Origin: Amphiura filiformis
Taxonomy: Eukaryota > Echinodermata > Ophiuroidea > Amphilepidida > Amphiuridae
Assembly: GCF_039555335.1 (NCBI RefSeq)
Contig: NC_092628.1
Coordinates: forward strand, 67,349,292 to 67,413,291
Direction: 5' to 3'
Length of the DNA: 64,000 bases
The notes below the pieces were generated by a model. The model worked only from the letters and a program-made list of their open reading frames with translations, had not been told where the DNA came from and searched no databases. Below are positions 28,201-38,900 of this stretch, piece by piece; positions within the stretch are counted from its first letter, which is position 1; each line of letters opens with the position of its first letter. The translations under genes were made by a program, and so were the position numbers.

Positions 28201-29276
28201 ATTAGGATTAATAACCATCCCATTCCAGGATACGAGCTATTCATTCATTTATTTTTGTGTCTCGTCTGAACTCTGTTGTAGGCCTATGCTATATCTATTT
28301 CTGTATGTATGTTTTATCAATTTGGTTAAAGTTTTGTAAAATAGATGCCATTCCAAAATTATCATTACTAGGGGACTCAAAAAAGGTCACATACATGTAA
28401 GGGTCAAATTCTAAAATCCAAATAGCTGTGATTGGGCTCAAATTTGGTGGATATAAATGCAAAGAGGAGGGGAACATGTTAAGAGGTTACTTGAGGTCAA
28501 AGTTCTTGTAGGTGTGAAATTTCAAAATTGCTCTGATTATGCTCAATATTAATTAAATTGTGAATAATACCTTCTGCAGCATAGTTGCTCTTGTTTAATA
28601 AAGAATCGTTTTATTCTGACAGGTTCCTGATGTAGAAACGATATGTGTTGATATTGGTGATTGGGATGCAACTAAAGCTGCCTTGGAAAATGTGGGACCA
28701 GTACATCTCTTAGTTAACAATGCTGGTATTGTCAAACGACAAGGTTTCTTTGACATTACAAAAGATGTTTTTGAAGAGTAAGTTTCAATTTCTCAATTAT
28801 ATTTGTAAAAATTAGATGAATATAGATGATAACATTTAATTTCTTATCAGTTATACAAATTGAAGTGCATACCTCAAAACATTGATACTCTTGATAATAC
28901 ATACTCACTATAGAACAGCGTGCACGATAGCTGGGCATAAACAATGTTAATGCCCGGTAGCCCGGATGTCAGATCGTGCATGGAGTAGGGAAAATGAAAG
29001 AAAATCACATTTTTAATAATGTTACTTGTTATTTTTTGTTATTATTTTGATGACATAAGAATCACAAAATGGTCTGGTAAGTATGAACAGGAAAGCAGCC
29101 CTCAAGCATAAACAACTGTTTAGTCATGAAAATATATGAATGAACCCCTAAATCAAGGACCCACAACAATTTTATTATTGATATGATAGGAATGTATACA
29201 GCTACATGTACATACACAATACATGATCCTTGATTTAATGTTGTTTACTTTTTTCAACAGAACAATCAACATTAAT

Positions 29277-29778
29277 AGTCAGGCTCACATCACACACTAT
29301 AGGTGGCGCCTGTACGGTCCAAAAATGGCTTTACTGTAGGGCTCAATGGAAAAAATTACTAAAAATTAATTTTGACAACCAAAACCTAAGTGATGTTGAC
29401 TTATGTAGGTACTGGCATGATACTGGATTCATAAACTATCACATAGTGCAATCCATGTTCCACCAAGTGGACACTCGATTTAGCTCAAAAGCTATTTGTG
29501 TGTAAATCAAGACCATCCAAAACAGCTTTCTTACAGTAAAGAATAGGAGGTCATCTGGGGTCACATACAGTAGTGTACATTGTACATGTGCCTGCTGTCA
29601 CAATTTCACACACAAAATTTTGGGCAATTTGATGACACTATTTTTGTCTGTAACTTCAAAAGTATATGCACTAGAAACATGATTGACCCCTTATTGTTTA
29701 GGTAATTTAATTCTCTTTCAAATCAAAGAACTTTCAGCTAAAAATATTGAACTTCAAAATTTTATGAACATCCCTTAG
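29277..29778. mobile_element. Non-autonomous element inserted in DCXR copy 2 exon 4
   Basis: Same family as 4279-4808: starts agtcaggctcacatcacaca and ends gaacatcccttag. The exon bases aacattaat are present on both sides (29268-29276, 30101-30109), a 9-bp target duplication. Copy 3 has the uninterrupted site. It was later hit near its right end by a hAT MITE. Confidence 0.85.
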
Positions 29779-29780
29779 AA

Positions 29781-30094
29781 CAGGGCTCCGAATAGCGGGC
29801 AAGGCCACATGTGGCGCGCCGTGAGCTTCCCGAGTGGCATGGCGCCGTTTAGATTTAAAAAATAAAAATAAACAATGTAATTCCCATGTTATCCTGGTAA
29901 AGACAGGCTAAAATAGTACAAAATGTTTCACCAAATGGCGTCATTTGCACCTTAAATTTAAAAAAAAAAATCGATAGCTTCAGAGGGGGTAACCCCCTCT
30001 TGCTACCCCCGCGAATTCGCAGCCATTGAGTGGCGCTTTGCAGTTTTTTTTAAATTTAATGTGGCGCTTCAACAAATCTATTTGAGGAAGCCTG
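29781..30094. mobile_element. hAT-type MITE nested in the exon 4 insertion
   Basis: The left end cagggctccgaatag pairs imperfectly with the right end (reverse complement caggcttcctcaaatag). Perfect 8-bp target duplications ccttagaa lie at 29773-29780 and 30095-30102. The body includes subterminal gtggcg motifs. At 314 bp it is non-coding. Confidence 0.85.
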
Positions 30095-30734
30095 CCTTAG
30101 AACATTAATTTGAGAGGCATACTTCAAATTTCACAGGTGAGAAACTTTAATTTCAATTTCATCTTTTGACATTACATTAAAGAGACATTACATTTTAGCA
30201 TGTTTGATCGACGAATATGTAAAGAATTCAACTGGAATAGCATAACAATTGAAATGGCAGCCAGTTTTCAAATGACAGCGAGCAGTGGCGGCACCGGGAT
30301 GTTTTGTTCGGGAGGGGGCATTGAGGGGTCAAAGGGAATTTCAGGGGGAGCAAAATCAACAAATTTTGCCCAAAATTGTTGCAAAAAGTGGAACTTTGTG
30401 TGATTTGGGACAGCGAGATTCCACAGTCTTTCATACCTACCACATGTTTTATATAGAGAAGAAACGATAGGAATATTTGTCATGAGTGATGTTGTATTGC
30501 ATAATCGTCTATTGACTTGCTTCAAGTTTTAAAGGACATACTCCATTTTGTCTAAATTTAAGCCATATCTTGTTCCTTCTTTTGTATCTCCTAGATAATT
30601 GCCAAAGGCATGGTAGAGAGAGGTGGAGGTGTCATAGTCAATGTGTCAAGTAGAGCATCCAAAGTTGCCGTAAATCAGCAAATGGTCTATTGTAAATAAA
30701 GCTGAGTTTATTCTTTTGAGGGGTTGTCAAATGC

Positions 30735-31260
30735 TCTTACATAATTTAATATACTCATTGAAATGCATTCAAAATGCTGCTGCCTGGCTTGTTACATTGA
30801 CTAAGAAGCACAAACACATAACTCCTATTCTCCAATCCCTTCATTTGCTGCCTGCAGAGAAGCACATCATATATAAACTTATGCTTCTTACATTCAAATG
30901 CCTCAACAACCTGGTACCTGACTACTTATGTAACCTCATAACCATCAAGAAACCAACTCGTGCTCTCAGATCAAACAATACCACCAACTTGCAATGCAAG
31001 ACTGTCAATACTGTTACTTACAGCCAGAGATCATTTTCATATTCAGCACCGGAACTGTGCAATCAACTCCCAATTCATGTCAGGAATTCCAAGTCTCTAA
31101 ATCAGTTCAAGAGTTCACTAAACTCTCATCTTTTCAACATTTGACTGTGTGTTTTGTCTTTGCATATATTATGTGTAGTTTAAGTTGTAGTGTAAGGTGT
31201 TCAGCGCATTGGGGTCATCTGGCGGAATGCGCTTTATAAGCATACCATTCATTCATTCAT
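30735..31260 (+). pseudogene. LINE ORF2 C-terminal fragment and 3' tail
   Basis: An open frame to 31144 contains IQNAAAWLVT, HITPILQSLHLLPAEKHIIY, LTFKCLNNLVPDYL, then YSAPELCNQLPIHVRNSKSL and FKSSLNSHLF. This is the C-terminal portion typical of non-LTR retrotransposon ORF2 proteins. It ends in a short untranslated tail and (attc)n near 31250. The 5' part is missing, as usual for LINE insertions. It sits in the sense orientation in intron 5 of copy 2 and is absent from copy 3. Confidence 0.85.
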
Positions 31261-32320
31261 ATCTTTTTCAGTTTGTTATACTTAATATCTCAGTATTCTA
31301 TAGTTTGCTTATATGCTATTTGTATTCTTAAGTGAGCCATCTAGGCTGTAGACAAAATATAAGAAGCAGTCGACAGTGGCGTACATATGCAGGGTGGCTC
31401 TAATGGGCCTTACAAGGCTAGCCAACACCAACAGGAAGCAACCAAAATTGTCATGTGAATCAAACTTTTTTTAGCCAATTAAACACAATTTATTTGGGGC
31501 TAAAATAGTGTTTAACTGCAAATGGCTAGCTAAATACCAATGTCACCTTGATTTTAAGCTAAAATGGTGTAAAATTTTAAACTGTTCATACTCTTCATAT
31601 TTACCCAATGTATAGGTGCAAGTAAAGGTGCATTGGATAGTCTTACTCAAGGGATGGCATTGGAACTTGGACCAAAAGGGGTAAGTACATTTTAGTTTGA
31701 TTTTAAACCGGAACACTGCTTTTTGCTATCGGAAGTTAAAGAAGCAATGAAAAAGGAGAGAAGGTGAATAAAGAAGTCACTTGGCACCCCCGCTGTGAGA
31801 CAATCTGTTTGCTTTGCTCAATCCGCCTTCTGGGATTGTAATTTTGGCTGCCCCATTTTTGGTCACCTTGCTACGTGCCTGCATAAACCTAAGAACAAAA
31901 TTACACACATACTCATCACTGATATGTATGTTTGCAGTTTTTCACTCATAGACTATATGACAAAGCCCTCCATCAGCATCCCTGGTGTCCTGCTACTCTT
32001 GTGCTATGCCCTAGTTGTGAACTGGTTACTTGGATGAATGGTAGGGTTTTTGAAAAGGTTAAAGAAATCAAAAATTTAATTCCATCTAAGATTCTTTCCC
32101 ATTTGTAAGCATGAAGCATGAGTACCCATATGACTTAGAAACAATGCCCCACTAATGCATATGATCTTGATATTTTAATTTTGATACAGATCCGTGTGAA
32201 TGTAGTGAATCCCACCATCACCATGACTCCAATGGGAGTCAAATGTTGGAGTGACCCTAAGTTGTCGGATCCAATTAAACAAAGGATACCATTGAGGAGG
32301 TTTGCTGGTAAGTAGACTTG

Positions 32321-32793
32321 TCTCGGTCCCAGCCGGTTTGTGTTCCTCCGTCACTAAACAAACCGTCTGGCAACAACCGTGAAATAATGATCGCTGATTG
32401 GTTAATGAATTTCCAAATAAAACTGTTTTCAATTGGCTGTAGGATGTGACTTGTGTAAAGTGACACTAAAAATCATATGCCCCACTATTTGTAGATACCG
32501 CAAATGCAAAATATACGCTAGCTCACACTTACTGAGGCGCCAATCATCTGATATCACCTTTCATGTCAGCGACTAGCAGCATATACTCACGTACGTTGTG
32601 TGGATTTATGTAACCGCATAGCTGTCCATCAACAGCTGCATGCGCTGAAGCCCAGCGCTGATTGACAGACAATTCTGAGTCTTATCATTTTCTGATGACG
32701 ATGATGGGCCAATCAGAAAAGACATACTATGAGGTTGTCGCCAGACAGTTTGTTTAGTGACGAAGGAGCACAAATTGGCTGCGACCGAGACTA
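32321..32793. mobile_element. Long-TIR element that duplicated the exon 7 donor
   Basis: Left tctcggtcccagccggtttg and the reverse complement of the right end (tctcggtcgcagccaatttg) pair for about 55 bp, through tcactaaacaaac. gtaagtagacttg flanks both sides (32308-32320, 32794-32806); copy 3 has it once. No coding frame of note. Confidence 0.8.
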
Positions 32794-33069
32794 GTAAGTA
32801 GACTTGCATGATCTCAGTAGAGGTAGGAGAGGGTAATTCAAATGCATCAGATTTGGATAAGAAAGAGAATTCTGTCAAAGGTGTTTATTTTTGTTTAATT
32901 GACTTCTCAGCTATAAAACACTCAAACTTGACAAAAGTAGGCTACTGATATTCAAAATGTGCCCCTGTTGTTTCATCAGTGAAGCAATCATTCTCTTAAT
33001 TTTTCTATTCTATTGGGATTATCATACTGAATCAATTTGGCTTTGATGTGTAAGTTAGCAACATAAGCA

Positions 33070-33316
33070 TATATCCCAGATAAGGGGGGTATGGTCCATA
33101 CAATCCCCCCCCCCCCCCATGTTGATACCTATATGTGGGTTTCTAACCAAATTAATCTCATATTTGTCCAATTTTAGCCAAGAAGTGCCGTTTTTTGCGC
33201 TCTTCCCACAAATTTGTTCCACTTTTGCACCATAATTCACCATTTTATCTTCAATATGGCAAAACAATTTTCCAACGCATGCACCCCCCAATGTCAAAAA
33301 GAAATCTACATCACGG
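33070..33316 (+). repeat. Interspersed repeat (gatggtccatacaatc family), copy 2 intron 7
   Basis: Same ordered segments as 18850-19165 (atggtccatacaatc, gtgggtttctaaccaaatta, tttgcaccataattcaccat, aatgtcaaaaagaaatct). It is shared with copy 3 intron 7, so it was present before the copy 2/copy 3 split. Confidence 0.6.
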
Positions 33317-33562
33317 GTAAGCAATGCGATTGTAATTTTAATCTTGTTCTTTCTTTCAGAAACTGAAGAGGTTGTTCACACCATCCTCTACCTATTGAGT
33401 AACAAGAGCTCATTTATCAATGGAGCCTCATTGCTAGTTGATGGGGGATTATCAGCTGCTGGAATATGATAGAACTGAGTTGATTTAAATTTTCATACAT
33501 AATTATGTTACAAGGGTGCATACCATTTCCAAAAAGACTCAATTTTGGATGGGAAAACTAGT

Positions 33563-34886
33563 CCAGCTTTCCACTACTCATAGCTACGCTTTCTATATCT
33601 GTAAAATACTGGTGGAAACTTAATGAAAAATGTATGATATGAATGGTAATGATTCTCTTGTAATTCAAGCACTTGTAGATAGCAGAAAGTTATTGTGTAC
33701 TAATATTTTTACATGGTTGACAGGAATGAAAAATATATTTCACCTTATCAATAGGATCAGGGGCGTAGCCAGCTTTCTTGGTCAGGGGGGGCAAAATAAA
33801 ATTTCAGGGCACAGATGAAAAAAATTGCACTTGCATCATACAATACATATACCGGTTTTGTTTTTAGAGAGACTGTACATGTCTTTGAGCTTCCAAAAAG
33901 GCTAAACCGGGATGATGTGTGCACGTAGCGTGCAAAAAATGTGTATTTTACACTATTTTCGCCCATACTCAGGATGAAAAGGGCTTTTATAAATTGACAA
34001 TGTGCGCGTGCAGCACACAAAAAATTTGTATTTTACACTATTTTGGACCATAATCAGGTTGAATTTTGGTGGAAAAGAGGCTCCTTACCCCTTTTTGTTT
34101 CCTTTGCCCTCCAGATTTTCTCTTTAATATTTTGTCAGAGGGGCACTTTTTTCATTTATTTTTTGTCAGGGGGGCACTCTGCCCCCTGCTGGCTACGCTA
34201 CTGAATAGGATTAATATTTGGAATAAACCAAATATGATCATCGCCTCTTCTAATTTTAATGAAAGTATTGTATCTAAACTTCAAATTATTTACAGCAAAC
34301 TTTGGGTTAATCATATTAATAATTTTAATCCTAAATGTTATTATCACTAAAAGATCTTCTAGAGCTTCGTTCTGTAAATTAAGAATAAGCTCCCATAATC
34401 TCATAATTAAAAGGGGGTGTCACTACTTAATTCAAATTTTAATCCAGAGAATAGAATTTGTACACTTTGTAATTTAAATCAGGTGGAGGATGAATTTCAT
34501 CTTGTAATGATATGTCCTTATTATACCAATGACTTGATTTATTATCTACAATACATGAAATGTATGATATAGAAAATGATATTTTCATACTTCTAATGAG
34601 TGCAAGTGACTTTGACAGTATCACTCCAATAACCAAGTTCACGTACAAACATTGACTTATAGATATTAATAATTTCACTTCATAACTAAGTGCCAATATG
34701 TTTTTTACAGCAGCGACCCGTTATATTTTCATTCCAGGACTCAATACACCATGGACATGGGCGCTGCCATTATTAAGACTAATTTATCTTTCTTTTATAA
34801 TAGTAATCATTTGTACTTCTATCTTTAATATTAACTAAATACCAGTTTGTTTGGTGAATGTTAATAAAATATTGATTAATAAACTT
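33563..34886 (+). pseudogene. LINE ORF2 3' fragment, interrupted by a hAT MITE
   Basis: Copy 3 reads straight from actagtcca to aaccagaatttg, whereas copy 2 has about 1.3 kb inserted. Within it, TWLTGMKNIFHLIN before the MITE joins NIWNKPNMIIASSNFN after it. Further on, ICTLCNLNQVEDEFHLVMIC is a zinc-knuckle-type C-terminus (CxxC, H, C) common in LINE ORF2. Stops interrupt the middle, so it is inactive. Confidence 0.75.
33758..34203. mobile_element. hAT-type MITE in the LINE fragment
   Basis: caggggcgtagccagc and gctggctacgctactg are inverted termini with one mismatch, flanked by perfect 8-bp aataggat duplications (33750-33757, 34204-34211). 446 bp, non-coding; the inner part has ggggcac and acactatttt repeats. 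Confidence 0.88.
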
Positions 34887-35954
34887 GAACCAGAATTTGT
34901 AGATAACAGAACTCGGCTTTGCATTGTTAATGTTGAACATGTGTGTTATTGACAAAATCGTTTGTGATCAAATAAATTTTTGCAACTGACAATCATTAAA
35001 ATGATGGCCTGTTAAGACAATGCTTCTGATGCAAAATGCTGACTGACCCTGCTGACCACATTTTATTAGGAAAGGGCAAACAAAAATGAGCAAAGGGTGT
35101 TGAAGAATAAATGATATCACTACACAATCTTTTGCCAGCATGCTTGACTAGGTACCTTCGTAGTCGATGACAAGATTCTGTTGGGGTAACACATCGTGTA
35201 GTGAGCTGGAAATAGTATTTCACGTTGTGTCGCGACATTTTGTTGTTTATGAGTTGCCAAATTAAAGTTTCAAGTGAAGTTTATAACACCAAGTATTCTT
35301 CCTGTTTCTTCATGTGTGTTTTGCGAGTTATTCCTCGGGATAAGTTAGAAATCCATTGGCCAGCTATTGAGGTGTGTTTCAAGTCACCACGATATCTTGG
35401 TGACTTCTTCATAATACTTGTGACCTGCTAATTTGTACTCTTGTATTTAGTTTAACATGGGTAACAGGAGCAGATTATATAATGCAACTCCAATATAGAA
35501 GAAATACCATGAAATGAAATTACCAGAGATACAAGATACAAGGTAACAAGCCCATCCATAAGGGGACTGTCATTTTCTTTGGAAGGGGGTCCGGATTGGG
35601 GTTTGTAGATTTATTTTATTTATTATTTATACTAAATAGGGAGGGCATAATATTTTACATCCAAAACAGGAGGGGTCATAAAATTATCAAGGCCTAAGCA
35701 CACAATATTTGCACTGTGTGTTGTATGCTCATTCTTTACACCTAACAATCAAAATTTTAATGCACTACCAGTCAACTTAGGAGACACATTTCTTGACCTT
35801 ATGGGAATAATTTGTTTTGGATCTGTGTGTTGGGGGTGTGGGGGTCATACAAGTCATACATCACAAGTCCCAGAGTGCCTCTCGAGAAGCAATCCATTTT
35901 TTAAACCACTAATTATATATTTAACATTTTTCTTTGTAATTCTTGTTTTATTAG
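34887..35954. other. Spacer between DCXR copies 2 and 3
   Basis: 34887-34980 matches the 3' flank of copy 3 (agataacagaactcggcttt) and is probably the old 3' UTR of copy 2, with a candidate AATAAA near 34970. About 35565-35600 carries a partial actgtcattttctttggaag end like the MITE at 48131. No exon 1 for copy 3 and no other gene seen. Confidence 0.45.
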
Positions 35955-38900
35955 GTATTGGTCGAGTCACAGCCACAAAGCTAGCAGAGTGTGGAGCCAG
36001 GGTGATTGCTCTTAGCAGAACACAGGCAGATTTAGACAGTCTTAAACAAGAGGTATATACTTAGTAGTCATGTATTTTTTTCCTGTAACATTTATTTACC
36101 AGCAAGTGATTGTGATGGTTTCCAGCCAGTGGTGGCACTGATTTTGCACCCCCCCATTCACTTCCCCCTCTGTAGGTTAGGCCAAAGTATTCTATACTTT
36201 GGTTAGGCTGTCTAGTTTTGATAAAGTACCAGACATTTATGGATTGATAATGGCCATCCAATTCCAGGATATTAGCTTATGTCCTTTCATGTATTTTTAA
36301 TGAAGAATTGTTTTATTCTGACAGGTTCCCGATGTAGAAACGATATGTGTTGATATTGGTGATTGGGATGCAACTAAAGCTGCCTTGGAAAATGTGGGAC
36401 CAGTACATCTGCTAGTTAACAATGCTGGTATTGCCAAACTACAAAGTTTCTTTGAGATTACAAAAGATGTTTTTGAAGAGTAAGTCTCAATTTCTCAATT
36501 ATATTTGTAAAAATTGGATGTATATAGATGATAACAATAATTTCTTATCAATTATACAAATTGAAGTGCATACCTCAAAACATTGATAATCTTGTTATTA
36601 CATACTCATTATATAGCAGTGTGCCTGATTGGCCGAGAGCTGGACATAAACAATGTTAAATTTTTTAAATAATGTTAATTGTTATTTTTGTTATTAATTT
36701 GATGAAATAAGAATCACAAAATGTTCTGGTAAGTATGAATGAGAAAGTGGCCCTCGGGCACACACAACCATTTGATCACAAAAATATATGAATGAACCCC
36801 TAAATCAAGGACCCAAAACGCTTTTGATAGAAATGTACAGGTGCATACACAATCCCCTTGATTTATTGTTGTTTACTTTTTTCAACAGAACAATCAACAT
36901 TAATTTGAGAGGTGTACTTCAAATTTCACAGGTGAGAAACTTTAATTTCAATTTCATCTTTAAAGAGACATTGCATTTTAGCATGTTTGATCGACCAATA
37001 TGTAAACAATAGAAACTATGCAATAATCCAACTGGAACAGCATAACAATTGAAATGGCAGCCAGTTCTCAAATGACAGAGAGACAGGTCTTCAGATCGAT
37101 TCCACAATCATTCATACCTACCACATGTTTTATTTAAAGAAGAAACGATAAGAATTTTTGTTTTTACTATTTTGTACTGTGTGATAGACAACAGGCAGGT
37201 CCAATATTTTATCGTAGTGGATACCGGCGTGGCTCATTCTTAGTTATAAAATATTATTTTATAACCATAACCTATTTTATTGAGCACAAATTACCATTTA
37301 CCGTTGCCATCATAAAAACTCCTCATATTCTAAAATAAACAAAACTTGTTTACAACTTCACATCTTCAGTTACGCATACTGCAATTGCCTGCAAGTATTA
37401 TATACTTGGTCTGCACATACAATATGCTATACACATACCCCTACGACTATTGAAATGATGTTGAGTCTGTCATCATGAGTGATGTCGTATTGCATATCCT
37501 CTATTGACATGCTTCAAGTTTTAAAGGACATATTCCATTTTGTCTAAATTTAAGCCATATCTTGTTCCTTCTTTTGTATCTCCTAGATAATTGCCAAAGG
37601 CATGGTAGAGAGGGGTGAAGGTGTCATAGTCAATGTGTCAAGTGTATCATCCAAAGTTGCCGTAAATCAGCAAATGGTCTATTGTAAGTAAAGTTGACTC
37701 GTTAGCTGAGTTTATTCTTTTTGAGGATTGTCAAATTCAATGGAGAGTAATAAACCATAAACGAGGTATAATTCACTTACAAACAAATAATATATTTATT
37801 ATGTTTATCAGTTTATTATACTTATATCCCAGTATTCCTTAGTTTGCTTATGCTGTTTGTGTTCTCAAGTGAGCCATGTAGGCTGCATACAAAATAAGAA
37901 GCACATGGCAGTAGCATAAAAAATTTTTTTTTAAATCAATTTTGGATTTATATAGCACCTTTTCTCCAGATCTTAGAGGACTCAAAGCACTGTAATTTTG
38001 CTGCCATGGTGAATCATCACAATCAGATCGCATCAACTAGGCTAGTTGCTGCCACCAATTATCTGTGCAGCTCCCCAAATTCCATCGGGTGAAGGAAGTT
38101 TTTGATAACCAAACACTTCAAACGCTTCAACTTGCCAACAGATGACCTTATTACTATCTTTTCTGGGTTCGTACCTCTCTTACCTGCGTCTCCCTCCCCT
38201 CTGTTCCACCCTGGTCTGACCATCGACGAAAGTGCCGCTTTGGAACGAATCCAGAAGAGAGCATGTAGGATCATTGTTGGCAAGCAGTATACAACCTATG
38301 ATGAGGCACTTGAGCTTTGTAAGTTGCCAACCATGTATGAGAGACGTGAGCAACAATGTTTGAAGTTTTTCAACTCGCTTTTCAAATCTGAGCGTTTCCA
38401 TAGTTGGGTACCGCCAAAGAAGAGCACCGTTCATGGCAGAGTTTTAAGAAATTCTGACCAATTGGTCGGTTCCAAGGTGTAGAACATTGCGTTGTCAGAA
38501 AAGCCCTCTGGTGTACATGGCCAATATGTGGAATAAGAAGACTCCTAGTTTTTAGCTTTTTAGTTATTTTACAAGGCTATATTTGCATTGTCACTCCCAT
38601 CTCCACCAAATTTTATAAACATTATTATGTGCAATATATTTTCTGTTTCTCACATTTAATATGATCTTAATATGCTAAGTAATTCATTTATGAAAGTATG
38701 TGTGTGCCGAGAAGGAGTTTGAGTATGTAGTTACTAGTGCATGAGTAGAGAAAGAGTTTGAATAAGTGGTGTGTAAGGTCAGTGGGTGTGATCTTGTGGT
38801 AGTGATTGTTTATGAGTGGATATGGGATGCAGAGGTGTGTGTGGTGATGTACATGTGGGTGAATGGATGAAAATGAATGTGTGGATGTTTTAACTATGTA

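Larger units (their letters stand above)
27664..33469 (+). pseudogene. L-xylulose reductase-like copy 2, exons 2-8, exon 4 disrupted
   Basis: Exons: 27664-27761, 28623-28777, 29261-29276 plus 30110-30136 (split exon 4), 30595-30691, 31616-31680, 32190-32307, 33360-33469. Every exon keeps the length and phase of copy 1 and the frames are open, including [23 protein letters not shown] and YCASK, so catalytic Ser, Tyr and Lys codons persist. The catalytic Asn codon of exon 4 straddles the insertion: 833 bp of nested transposon DNA with a duplicated aacattaat break the exon. No exon 1 was found upstream. The last coding triplet is TGA where copy 1 has TGT, losing the terminal Cys, and LPVDGGFL has become LLVDGGLS. 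The exon 5 donor is weaker (gtaaat). I call it a recent pseudogene. If mRNA exists, skipping exon 4 would shift the frame. Confidence 0.82.
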
